Shown piece by piece: positions 11,626 through 22,803 of a DNA stretch of 64,000 nt; position 1 is the first letter of the stretch, and each line of letters begins with the position of its first letter. The DNA comes from Sphagnum compactum. Taxonomy: Eukaryota; Bryophyta; Sphagnopsida; Sphagnales. The notes beneath the pieces were generated by a model that saw only the letters and a program-made list of their open reading frames with translations, ran no database searches and was not told the origin of the DNA. The stretch lies in contig OZ234499.1 in the NCBI GenBank assembly GCA_965153455.1, positions 13,822,271 to 13,886,270 on the forward strand, read 5' to 3'. A program made the position numbers and the translations under genes.

Positions 11626-12200
11626 GGGAGTGTAACAACAAGAATAGTAAAAATAATAGCTTCAATAGTTGTAATAACAGCTCTAGTAGTTGTAGCAACA
11701 ACAATTTCAACAATAACTTTAGGTGTAGTAGTAGCACTTGCAATAATAACAACTTCTGTAATTACAACAACAACACTTACAATAATAACTCGATAGGTGC
11801 AATAGCTACTCTAACTGTAACAACAACACTTACAACAATAACAATTTCAATAGTTATAGCAACAATTCGAGTTGCAATATAGCAACACCTATAGTAGGAA
11901 CAACTTCAGTAGCTATAACAACAACTCCAATTACAACAACAACACCTAAAAAAGTAACAACAATAGCTGCAACAATAATTCTAACAATAACACCTTTAAT
12001 TATAATTTTAATAGTAATTTTAGTAATAGTTGCAATAACAATTTCCATTTCCAACAAACATTAGATTATTCGTTCCAGCAACATAGGTTCCAATAAATAA
12101 TCTCCAACAACAATAATTCCAACAAACAATCTCCAACAATTGTAACATTTTCAAATTTTCAGCAACAACAGTAGTTTTCCCATTCCAATAACAATTCATT
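11626..12200. repeat. degenerate trinucleotide (AAC/AAT/TTC) tract
   Basis: About 570 bases dominated by AAC, AAT, AGT and TTC triplets with period 3 and almost no G-rich codons. One plus frame reads as a long Asn/Ser-rich run, another as Ile/Val/Thr. The three-base rhythm persists across stops and phase changes, so it is best seen as a decayed microsatellite or a decayed Gln/Asn-rich coding segment of the surrounding transposon. Confidence 0.6.
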
Positions 12201-13189
12201 CAAGCTTCAACAGATAGAAGCTCCAACAAATTCAAGTGAATTTTTTCATTCTTTTCAACTTGCACATTTATATTTTGATTGATAAAACCTAACTTATGAT
12301 TAGAATTATGAGTCCCTTCTTTTACAATGATTATGGCTTAAGTAATGGGAAGAGAAAAACAACATTGCACAAGATTGGATACTTAAGCCTCATTGCCCGT
12401 TCATGTAGATGCAGATGATGTGCATTTGGTTTGAGTTAATCCATGTAGTCCACCATTTAAGGGAACATCATCCTCATCTACATGTGTTACTATGAATACC
12501 CAAAATTCTCTTACTAGGGAACATGATTGAGTAATATCTTTGTTGATTTTAAACAAACAAGCTAAGTTTTGGACCACTTATAATCACACAGTTGTTCCAT
12601 GAGCTTTCTTTGTTGTGAACAATGGGGGCATTCCAAACTACGACAGTTCAAGAATTAAGATGGAATATTTGTTTCCCATATGTTTTCCCTTTTGCTTTGA
12701 TTGAAAATAAAACAAAAAGGGGGAAAAAAAATCATTGCATACAAGAAGTCTTTTGGGACAAGTTTTACGAAATGGCATGTTGAATATGTGCATGTCAAGT
12801 TTAGTTGCACATGTTGTTGAAGTTTTTGCCATTGAAGGCATTGGGGGTTCATAATCAATGAATGATGAGGGCGGTAAGTCATGTATGTAGCTTGTTAAGA
12901 AATGCCCAAAAATAACACCAAGTGTAATTTCATCTTTTTTTGGAAGCAAAACCCCTTACAAAGAAAAAGATGAGGCACAAAAATAAATTTTGGAGGATTT
13001 GGTGTTGCTCATAGCTAAAGGATATCTCCCCTTGAGCACTTGTGAAAATTTGTGGATGCATAATTAACATTGAGGCTTGATCCAAAGTTGGTGTTTCCAT
13101 CTTGAAAAACACTATCATTCTAGCCATGGTTGCTACATGTTTAGATTTGTATGTGCAACCTTAGCTTGATGCAACATTTATAACCAGAA

Positions 13190-14935
13190 CTATTTTTTAA
13201 CTAATGGATGAATAGGGGGGTGGCAAGACATTTTTGCTCGTCATCAATGTCCTATTTGCAAATTGGAAGCCTTGACATGTCACAATAGGATTGTTTGAGG
13301 CCAATGACACTACTAGTGTTGGGTTAACAAAACAAGTGAAAGCTTTCTTGGAAATATTTGGTCTCACATCAAAGGTTTTGTGTTATGTCAAAAATGAGGG
13401 AACCAACTTGGAAACCATGACCACAACCTTGAAGTCAACGATTTCATGTGTGGTGTTGAGCTTGTCTAGATTATATTCCATTTGCCGAGGCATGTTTTGG
13501 ACATGCAATGAGCAAAACAACTCAATATGTGACCACTAACAACAAGGTTTCTAAGGACTTGGGAGTAGTTAGTATCAAATATGTTCAATCATTGTTTCAC
13601 ACTAGCATCACATGGCCCAAAAAGTCCAATCTTGATCTTAGCATTGCAAGCATTCATAGGTTGTGTTTATGTACTATAGAATTGATCTTTCCTTTCCATT
13701 TCCATTGTGGATTGCAAGCAAGGGGGGAAAGGAATGGAGGTGATCTTGTCTAGATTTTGGTTTGCTTAAGTGAAAACTTACAAGTTGAGTGAAGACATGT
13801 TTTGCATCTAAAGTTGCCATGTTTGAGCAACGCCTAACTTATTAAGTTGTTATCATCATATGTTATAGTTACCAAATAGAAGTTTTAGCCAACAAGATTC
13901 CTTCTGCACAACCTTAAACAATTGCTAAGGTAATTTGTGATGCATTATCTCCTATTGTGTTTGCATGTGTATTTAACCAATGTCATGGATATTGGCTACT
14001 ATCAGATGTTCTTGCCACAACTATCATGTTGTATGTCTATATTTTTAACGATAGGTTGGATTTGCAAGCAGAAGTTGATGTTGCAAAGGACATGGATATG
14101 TGCATGAAAATGAAGCAACTTGGTGCCAACATGCAATTGCAAGTAGCTTTTGTGTTGAGGCCCTTTTTGGATTTCATGGATTCTTTCAAGTTGTCTAAAG
14201 CCAACAACATGTTATTTTGATGTTGGATCCCCAATTTAAGGACTTGAGTTTGGTGGGGGATTATGTTGGCCATGCTTTAGTAATTGAAATTGATGTAGCA
14301 TATGACACCCAATTTCTACTCTTGACCTTCAAGATTTTGTACCAAAAATTGCATGGGTAGTCGAGTTGCATCTTCAAGTATTGTGTAACAAATTGCAAGA
14401 CATATTAATTTTTTTAAAAAAGTGGGAATATCTAAGGAGGATACTTGTTTGGAACAAGTAAATGTTCTTTTGATCATTTGTAGGACATTATGAGGACATT
14501 AATTTTTTTCTTTGTAATTTATAGTTACACTTGACACATTTCAATAAAAAAAATAAAATCTCATTTTGTGTGGAAGTGTAGGTTCGATGGGAGTTGTCTT
14601 GATTCAACACATTTGATGTGCCTTTGGAAAAAGTAGAAGACCCCTTTCTTTGGTGGTCAAAGCATGAAGGGCAATTCCCTATAATTGCATATCTAATTAG
14701 AGCAATTCTAGGTATTCTTGAGAGTTAGATTGAGATGGAGAGAATCTTTTTTATTGTAGGGATTCTCACCAATCTTTGTCGATTTTGACTTGGTGCAAAG
14801 AACTTGGATCTTCTAGTTCTTTTAATCAAGAATTGACATGATGATCCCACTACTAGTTTTGAGGATAGGATAGGATTTGCAGACTTGGATAGGTTTAGTG
14901 AGGTTGAGGACATCCTAGATGTCATAGATTTTGAA
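13190..14935 (+). pseudogene. decayed hAT transposase (plant DUF659/dimerisation type)
   Basis: Fragments in shifting frames follow the order of a plant hAT transposase. FEANDTTSVGLTKQVKAFLE and VLCYVKNEGTNLETMTTTLK lie at 13291-13440 (DUF659-like region). MSKTTQYVTTNNKVSKDLG follows at 13508 in another frame, then NQCHGYWLLSD at about 13975. LRPFLDFMDSFKLSKANNML comes at 14158 and LDPQFKDLSLVGDYVGHA at 14221 after a frame change. DPFLWWSKHEGQFPIIAYL at 14638 and NLDLLVLLIKN at 14800 mark the dimerisation domain. At least five frame breaks or stops make it non-functional. No BED zinc finger was found upstream. It shares architecture with the minus-strand relic at 38.2-39.4 kb. Confidence 0.8.
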
Positions 14936-15574
14936 TTTCCTTGTGAGGTTTAGGGTCATATAGAGGACTACATCTAGGATTGAGACATATATATGTGATT
15001 TTGATATTGTATTGTTCATAATGCACATGCTACCTATTTTGTTTTGCTTGAACCTTGGCCTTTTTGCCCTTATTGGCACTTTATGCTCTATTAGCACTTT
15101 CTAATAGACAGTGGACATTGGAAATGCATGTTTATAGCTCTTCATGTGAATGAAATTGAAGTTTGAATCTTGTGGCATCCTGTTTATACATTTTTTTGAT
15201 TTTTTTTGGATTTACACCTTTTTTACACGGCATGTAAAAACAATGTAAAAAGTTCATTTGCATTGTTTTTACACTTCCATTTGTTTAAACAGTGTGTAAA
15301 ATAAGTGTAAATGTAATTATTTCACACTTACAATCGCATGCTTTTTACACGGCCAAAATTTATTTACATGATTTTACACTTACATGCCTCACCTTGGCCA
15401 TTTACACTTACACATTTGGACTTTGAAAATTTCTAAAGCCATTTACACTTAGACGGAGTATAAGTCCTAAAATATAGATGCACATCACTGGTTTAGACAT
15501 TAACCCAAGGTTTGGTAATGGGTCAGGATATATCATAGGTCACAAGGACTGAATTGGCAAATAGGCTACTCTGC

Positions 15575-15930
15575 ACCCACCAGTGCACCCTGAAGGATGG
15601 ATGGTAAGTTGGTCAGGAAACAGTTTTCTGTTGTGTTCCAGTTCCCTCACTAACTATGGTGGTTAGCTCAGTTGTTCTTTTTTACTACCTACCTACTAAC
15701 AACCCACAAGTGGGTTGTGGGTTGTTAGTAGGTAGGTAATAAAAACAGCCCTTACCTATGTATAAACCATCTACTTATATAGTAGTTACCTATTTTCCTA
15801 CCTATCTACCTATATATGAGACCTACTTCTTACAGAATTGGTTACCAAGGTGTAACCAAATATTAACCCAGTTGAGGTTCATCCACAACTGAGTAATAAC
15901 AGGCATCCAATGGATGGTGCACTGGTGGGT
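15575..15930. mobile_element. fold-back MITE-like element
   Basis: Perfect 15-bp terminal inverted repeats, ACCCACCAGTGCACC at 15575-15589 and its complement at 15916-15930, enclose 356 bp with no coding content. The middle is occupied by a long hairpin (15683-15741). No certain target-site duplication. Confidence 0.6.
15683..15741. repeat. 25-bp-stem hairpin in the fold-back element
   Basis: Arms 15683-15707 and 15717-15741 pair at 24 of 25 positions around a 9-base loop. The arms consist of TACCTACC and AACAACCCAC blocks. TACCTACC-type blocks recur at 35565-35580, 36660-36700 and 44130-44200. Confidence 0.85.
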
Positions 15931-17503
15931 AATAGCTATCAACCGGTTATTTGATAACCTACCCTTATGCAAAGTTAATGACTACTTAGATGAAGCATGG
16001 CAAAAAACCAACTCCTCCAGAATCCAGCTAATTTAGCTCTTGTCTTGAGCTTGGATTGAATCTGCTGATTTTCGCACACAAAATGGTAATCTGTTTGCAA
16101 TTTTATATTATGTAATCTAGGACATTAATCCCTATGAATTGTGGTTTGTTGTGTCTGAGTTGTGGAAGCAGACACACTCTGGGCCATGACACCCAAGCTT
16201 TCTGTACAAGGACTGGGAGTCATGTTGAAGAACATAATGCAATGCAAGGACTGGAAACCATGTTGAAGAATGGAATGCAAAGGATGGTTTCATCCCAGTT
16301 TGTAACTTCAAATCTGGTCGATAATTTTCAAAACCATGCATTTGAGAAACCATTCTGCTTTCGAGTTGTGTTGGAAATTTCAAAAAACAAAAAAGCTTAG
16401 TACTAGATCCTGACCAATGCTACAACAGACATGCTTTTTCAATATTGCAGTCAAACTGGCACATCTCTTTGGGCCAGCAGTTTTTTGGCAAATGTTTGCC
16501 ATGTGACAAAAGGAAGTCAAGTACAACTCCTTCAAATGATTTTTGTGGAAAAAAAGGCAAAGTTGCCTGCAGAAAAGAATTCTGAAATTGGCATATTTAG
16601 ACAACAAGTTCCTGCAGGTCACCAAAATATAGTAGGATTCTTAAATTTTTCTACTTTCCTATCTGACCTGTAGCCGAATTCAGCTACAGGCTCTTGTGGA
16701 TGATTGCCAATGTGGTTACATCACCATAACTGAAAGAAGAAACCCTGCTTGGGGTCAATGTCTAGTGTAGTTTTTTCAATTAGTAGTTTGATTGGGGATG
16801 TTAAGCTTCTTTGGTTCATTCCAAAGCTGCTGCAATTGAGGCCAAATTGTTAACCTCCCAGCAGCAGCTTTTGGATTGAACCTTTTGAGGAATGCAATGC
16901 TGATCCATAAAGCTCACACAAGCTCGACACGATCTGTTGTGATTGGAATTGCTCCTGGAGTCTGGTGGACGAGTTTTTTGCATGCTTTGCTAGGTCTCTG
17001 CCTTGTAGCTCACCTGGGAAATGATAGCTCTTAAGATTTGCAATTTGAACAGACTCACACAGGCATGAAAAATATAGGCCCAAAGATCAAGCTCCCTGCA
17101 ACACCCTCTGAGTGAAAAACGTGTTTGAGTTCTAATAGCAAGTTCTCATTGGAAACCTTCGTCATGCATTTGAAAAAGGGCTAAGGACATAACCCTCTCA
17201 TGTCATGAGAAAAGCTTTACAGTTTTCAGATTGCAGCAGGATAAGGAGATCAGCAAGCAGAGGTTGTGGATGCTTTGTTTTCTGGGCAAAACAAATCACT
17301 TGCAAAATCTGTCAAGGAGCATGGAAGACACAGTGTTAGGTGAGCTTCTTCTGAGTGATATTAGAGCAGCAGAAGCACATACACAAATTTCAGGGGACAT
17401 TTTGCATGAGCCCAAATTTTAGGTGAGCCATCTTCTGAGCAAGGTACACACCAGATCTTTAGCCTGGAGGTTTTGAGATCAAGTTTTTCCAGAATGAGAT
17501 TAG
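15931..17503. other. gene-free stretch, partly 3' flank of the DPY-30-motif gene
   Basis: Less AT-rich than the transposon tract to its left. Several 60-90-codon frames on both strands have no recognised motif. A 38-bp direct duplication (GGACTGG... unit) occupies 16208-16284. Part may be 3' UTR of the minus-strand gene that ends at 17504. Confidence 0.4.
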
Positions 17504-18849
17504 CTATTTCTTTTGTTTCTTGGCATCTTTGGGAGGGGTTGCAACAATGGCAGGTTTTTCTTCTATAAGAGGCAAAACAACTGTCCCAGCTACATCACCA
17601 CTCTGGATCTGAGCACCATTGGGGACAACAGAATTTTTTTCCATATTGTCTGGCTCCATAATGATCATGTCTCGACGAGGGTTGTTTTTCAATAAAAATG
17701 CTGCCAAATACTCCACTGGGTCACTTGGCCTGCAACATGGGGCCAAATATGTTTGCACAATTTTCTTGGCTTATCCTGGTCATTGCTGCTTGACCTGTGC
17801 ACCCCTCTTCAACTGTCTCATCTTTGAAGCCATATGTTGTACCTATCATTTTCTAATTGAAGTATAACACAAGTACCAAATGCATTGCACATGATATTCT
17901 CCTGGAGATGTTGGTTCATTTCACATCAATAAAGCCAACTTGGGACATGGTTAGTGAGGTTGCCAACTGCCATAATTCTCTTCAGTTCAGCAATCTATGA
18001 TGTATGTTCTGGGGTTGGTTTGCATAGTTTCATCACTAACTTCATGCATGGGCAAGAAGTAATGGTACCTTTGAGCCACAAGATGCTGGAGACCCTGAAG
18101 CAGCAGTGGAATAATTCCTGTTTCCTACACAAACTCTGAACTGGCTTATGATTTACATCTTGAGTTCTTATCTAGATTTCAGTATTTATCAGTTGGAAAT
18201 TGGAAGATTCCTCAGTCAAAACTGCAATTTCTCATGAAGATTGTACACTGACAGGCATGATGTTGGTAACCCAAAGTAAGTACTCACAACAAACTTCACA
18301 TTTTCTTGTTGCCAACTTTATTTTTGTACCCAACTCATGACCCCCCTTTGAATGTAAGAAATGCTCTAGCAAGGTGTAGTACAAGCTGTACCAGGAAAAT
18401 CCTGAGAGGTGTGGCTTTGAGCTCAACATTTTCTCTCAATAAGAAGGCCATCTTTTGTGCCTCCCTTCCCTGCCAGTACAAGCATTGCCACATTTTCGTC
18501 ACACAATTTCAACCACTCAATCCTGAAATTCCTCAATTTTGACCTACATTCCACATACATAGACAACCCCATCAATGGGTTTCCACAAATTCTGTAGTTC
18601 AAGAAGTTATACCTCCACAGGATCATCAAACCATAACTCCTCAAAGGATGGAGGAGGAGGACCCAGTTCTTCCTCCAGAGGGACAGCAGGTACTAGTACC
18701 ACTGTTGCAGACAAAAAAACATTCAGTTAAGCATGAGAAGAACCATGATGAATATTGAGAGGGTTGTGACTCCACAGAAACTTGCCTGGAGATGGTGCAG
18801 ATACTGCTGCAGTTTCTTCCTTTACACCACTTTCTTTTTTCGGTGCCAT
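17504..18849 (-). CDS. DPY-30-motif protein, 170 aa, five exons
   Basis: Minus-strand exons: 18849-18786, 18701-18613, 18469-18392, 18124-18069, 17729-17504. The total is 513 nt and every phase agrees. Exon 1 (MAPKKESG...) ends at a GC donor in the strong context AG|GCAAGT; the other introns are GT-AG. Residues 1-51 are Pro/Glu-rich (PPPPSFEELWFDDPVE). Residues about 74-113 form the DPY-30 motif: RIFLETGIIPLLLQGLQHLV then RPSDPVEYLAAFLLKNNP, a two-helix dimerisation/docking module. The Lys-rich tail ends KDAKKQKK. DPY-30 motifs occur in the COMPASS subunit Sdc1/DPY30 and in axonemal or signalling scaffolds such as adenylate kinase 7 and NDK5/RSP23. The N- and C-terminal extensions do not look like the short COMPASS subunit, so a flagellar role in motile sperm is possible but inferred. 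Cytosolic or nuclear; no signal peptide. Confidence 0.75.
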
Positions 18850-19992
18850 AAGAGGGAGGAAGGTGAACAAGAGGCAGTGGAAGGCAAGTGACTTGGGAAT
18901 CTCAATGGGGTAAGAAGAAAAGGAAGGAACACACTCAAATGTCACAACCACCACTCTGATGTCAAAACCACCACTTCAAACTGCTGGCAAGATATGCACA
19001 CACCCCAACAGCAAGCAAGCGTAGGAGGAGAACTTGGGTTCCTGTGAGGTGGTCAACATCTCAAGATTTGCACCAATGTTGGAACGGTACCTAGGAGGGC
19101 AACAAACTGGTGGACAAAAAAAGGGTTCAAGTGAGCAATCCTAACTGACACAAAGTGCACAGAAAAGTAGGGAAAGGACCAGGAGCAACTGATAAGGCTT
19201 TCACCCAACTAACTTAACTACTTTGGGAATCTGCCTCTCTTTTCCAACCCCACTCTTGGAACTACATATTCTATTGAAATGTGAATAAATTTACTATGGA
19301 ATGGACCTGGTACTTAGATGACATTCTTAGTCCTAGGAATGCAGCAGGCCCATTACGTGAGCAGCATTCCATAAGGTGACAACAGGTCTATCAGGGCCAG
19401 TTCCAGCTTGTAACTGGTATCTCCATTGTTGATTCACTGTACTACTATTGTTTTACAGTCCTTTAGTTTGATCAATGAGTTGAAGTAGAACCACAAGTGG
19501 AACTGTGAGACTGACACTGATCCCACTAGGAAAAAACCTACAAAAGTACAGAATATGGACTACTCTTTGACCTTGCCATATGAGTTGAGTTCAATTTAAA
19601 TCCTCTTGCTCTGAAAACCCATGTCCATGTACCTACAGATTCATCATTGTATCAGCACCTAATGCAAAGGAGAAGCACTTTGTATTCCATGGAGAAATTT
19701 TTATTCTAGGACCTACATAACCTTCTGCAGTGACATCCTGGTGATGTGACACATGCACATTCTGGAACATGATGATTTCTCTGACTTTATTAGCAGTCAG
19801 TACCTTTTCTCAGAATTCAAAATCTTAGAATTTGTACAAGACCTACCTCTAGTTACTGTGCAATAATCATTGCTGCTGTCATGACTTGGAAAGACTCAGA
19901 AACAGTGGAAGATGTTTTGTATGTGTGATATGAACTTCTAGGATGATCTTGTTGTTTTGAAGTATGGATTGTATCACTGGTTTCACCTGAGA
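18850..19992. other. intergenic region between DPY-30-motif gene and sarcosine oxidase
   Basis: Likely holds the promoter of the DPY-30-motif gene (minus strand, reading leftwards) and the 3' region of the oxidase. No exon, repeat or clear TATA element could be supported. Confidence 0.4.
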
Positions 19993-21458
19993 TTACAGCT
20001 TGTCATTCCCCTGTGCATCCTTGCTGAACCGCTTAATTGAAAACATCTCCAAGGGCACACCCTGCGAGCTGCCAGTGAGTGCCAGATCTGCCATGATTCG
20101 ACCCACCAGTGGTCCCATTTTGAAACCATGCCCTGAGAATCCAGCTGCTACCAGAATTTTACTGTTGCCAATTGCTAGCTGATCCCTATTCAGAATTTCA
20201 ACACCATTTTGGACAGAAGCCTCAGTTTCAGATGAGACCCCATGGTGGTCATCTGGGTTGGCCTCTTCTTCCTGAAGAGGCAAGCTTCCCAGTGGCCTTT
20301 CACCCTCTCTTCTTTGTCCCTGTCCTCCTCTTCTCACATTCTGCGCAAAGAACCCGCTGTTGTTATCCAGGACATTTTTTCCCGCCATCCCAGATTTGTT
20401 GGAATACTGGACATGATCAAGAATGAAGTCTTCATCAGGAGTCATTGAATACATACAGCCCTCTGCCATGTTAGGAGCTTCCCAGTCCACACTCCCCTTG
20501 AAATATGAAGCAAGCCATGGACTTACATGTCCTTTCAATGTCTCCATATCTGGGGACACTGATCGTTTGTTGGGATCGCACAAGACTCCAAATGCGCTCC
20601 AACTTTGATAAGACCTGGGTATTCAATAGAAGGTGTGCCATATATGAAAGGCTCACCATAACTTGAAAAGCATGGGAACCCCCTGGCAGGAGACAAAGCA
20701 TCTGGGTTCAGATTCTTATTGACTGCCCAGTATGCAATGGATGTGTGCAGGGCCTTGATTGGCAGTTCCATGCCTGATATGTCTCTCACAATCTGAGGAG
20801 TCCAGGCACCTGCAGCCAGGATACAAGCCTTCCCAAGAGCTGAACCTCGATGTGTCACCACAAGGATTCCATCTGCACCACCAGGGAGCCTCCAGTGTGG
20901 TGACACTCTCAGCACTTTTGCTCTGTCCCTTAATACAGCTCCATGTTTAGCTGCAAGAGCCTGAAACATAGCTACTGCCTTGGAAGCTCGCAGAATGCCT
21001 CCCTCTGCTGTGTATACTGTGAGGGAGTCTTCGGGCAACCTGAAGGTTGGAAAACGGAGTGTGACTTCCTTGTGGCTTAAAATCTGATGTGCAATACCCT
21101 CCTTCTTGAGAGATGAAATAACAGATAGGAGGCTCTGGTTATCTGGGGGTCCAAAATCCAAATACCCAGTACGATGATACACCATGTATCCAGCTTCACT
21201 TTCTGCTTCTTCCCAGAGCTTGTACGCTTCCTTCATCATTCTTGTGTAGTAGTCTTCTGGGTATGTTACACGGATGGTCCTGGATTCTCCATGAGATGAT
21301 CCTCTTCGATGGAGAAAATCAAACTGCTCAAGTAAAAGGACACTTTTCCCACGTTTTGCAATATGATAAGCAGTACAGCTCCCCATAATACCCGCACCCA
21401 CTACCACCACATCATACACTCCGTGTACCTCCCCACCCTCCTTGTCCCCTGCCATCAC
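19993..21458 (-). CDS. SOX: peroxisomal sarcosine/pipecolate oxidase-like FAD enzyme, with a 2-base frame break
   Basis: Oxidises N-methyl or cyclic amino acids (sarcosine, L-pipecolate) with release of H2O2. Single exon. The first frame (21458 to about 20583) begins with the FAD Rossmann motif VVVVGAGIMG, continues with SSHGESRTIRVTYPEDYYT and runs to GLIKVGAHLES. The conserved continuation CDPNKRSVSP, then CMYSMTPDEDF (covalent-flavin Cys) and AAGFSGHGFKMGP, lies in a second frame (20583 to 19993). The two are joined if one TG of a TGTG at about 20579-20583 is removed, which would give 487 aa. An extra hydrophilic segment of about 74 codons separates DEDFILD from the FSGHGFK motif. The C-terminus ...NDKL is not a canonical peroxisomal SKL-type signal. 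Both halves are otherwise open and well conserved, so this is either a sequencing error or a very young pseudogene. Confidence 0.82.
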
Positions 21459-22560
21459 TCCGCTTGATCCTGATTCAGATAGAAATGTCTGATTCAGCTA
21501 TCAAGCTCACTTTTCAACCTGTTCTTACTTGAATGCTATAGCCCAAACACAAGCTTTCCCCCATCATAAAAAGGCAATCTACTGCTGGAAAAAGATCTTC
21601 ATAAAAGTAATTTGAGCAGAAGATGCAAGTGGCAGAAATTGCAAATGCAGCAAAATGTGAAACATTGAAAGCTTTAAAGTGTCTACATGATTGGGAGAAG
21701 CAAATAACTAGTACATCTGTTGGCCTCCTTCAATGCAAGAGAGTTAGCTGTCAGTACACAAATTCTTCTAGGTTCTCATTCTTGATGCAATGTATCTTCA
21801 CAGTCATGAAGTTTGCCACTTGGTGAACCAGTTTGAAGCAATGCTTACAAGTCCTAAGCTACCCAAAAAAGACTTGGACCACCCAGCTGCCTCCATCATA
21901 GTAGGAGCAGACACCAAAAATCCATGGTCAGTCCTCAAAACCTTCTATGTCACCAAATTCCTTTGTGAAAGAAAAAAGGTCAATCATGCCTCTGGATTCA
22001 ACCAATCCTACTTCTGTGAAATGGCCATCAGTACTCACACAAACATCATGTGGGATGCATTTCCACTTGCAGAAACCATGGATTTACACCTGTTGGAAAT
22101 AGAACTAGGGCCATGCAAAAATACAAGGCCTTTAGACTACAGGGCTGTGAATGTCAACATGACTCCAGCAAGTGGTACACATGCATGCGACAAGACCATT
22201 GCAATCCCTCCCCAGTTCTGTTGAGTTAGGAAAGCTGAATGCTTTGAAGAAGATAGATATGAACAGAGAAGCTTTCCTGTTTTTCAGCATCTACAGTATG
22301 TAGTCTCAAAGCCAAAAACCCTTCCCGGATGTTGTGAGATGGAACCTTGTGTTCTCCTCAGACATTTCAAAACAATTGTAGAGAGCAAGTCTAGAGAGCT
22401 GGAATTGCGTGGATAGTGGAATTGTCCAGCTTCTTTTGCCACATACCGTTAACCCTAAACTCTAAAGGAGAATCCGAAAGGAATTATTATTGTAAAGACT
22501 ATGTTGAGAATTATGCAAGCAGGTACACAGTGTGTGAAGGAACAAGGCAGAAGAGTTGCC
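21459..22560. other. region upstream of the oxidase, unassigned 144-codon frame
   Basis: Probably includes the oxidase promoter near 21460-21700. A plus-strand frame at 21790-22224 (144 codons, rich in His, Thr and Cys) has no recognised domain and no convincing splice partners. It may be chance or lineage-specific. Confidence 0.35.
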
Positions 22561-22763
22561 AAATCTTTACCAATAAAGCCAAAAGCTTAAGCGACGTGGA
22601 GCGGAGCAATCTCGGCTTCTTGCAGGGCGTTGGCAAGGATGGCGGCAATGGTAAAACAGGCGCGAATCCACATCAGTAACCTCTTCCACACTAGGCTTGC
22701 AAAGCTTAGCAGGGTTGGCCACCCTAGCTTCATCCCTGGTTCCCCCACCACTACGGCCTACTT

Positions 22764-22803
<40 letters not shown>

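Larger units (their letters stand above)
10122..15500 (+). mobile_element. old, decayed hAT-like element (candidate boundaries)
   Basis: Left end GTGTTTAAACCAATGTTGTG (10122-10141) and the complement of the right end (15481-15500) agree at about 16 of 20 positions. Both ends are followed inwards by TTACACTTACA/TGTAAGTGTAA arrays (10140-10290 and 15210-15460). Between them lie a six-copy tandem repeat, a trinucleotide-rich stretch and a broken hAT transposase in the plus orientation. No target duplication is recognisable, consistent with age. The boundaries are inferred; the transposase remnant is seen directly. Confidence 0.5.

Noticed and set aside
11433-11882. 149-codon frame rich in Asn and Ser, with an overlapping Ile/Val/Thr frame
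   Set aside because: Produced by the tandem repeat and trinucleotide tract; no start context or domain.
20520-20534. Strong donor-like CATGTAAGTCC inside the oxidase
   Set aside because: The downstream sequence is conserved coding (flavin-Cys motif), so no intron can start here.
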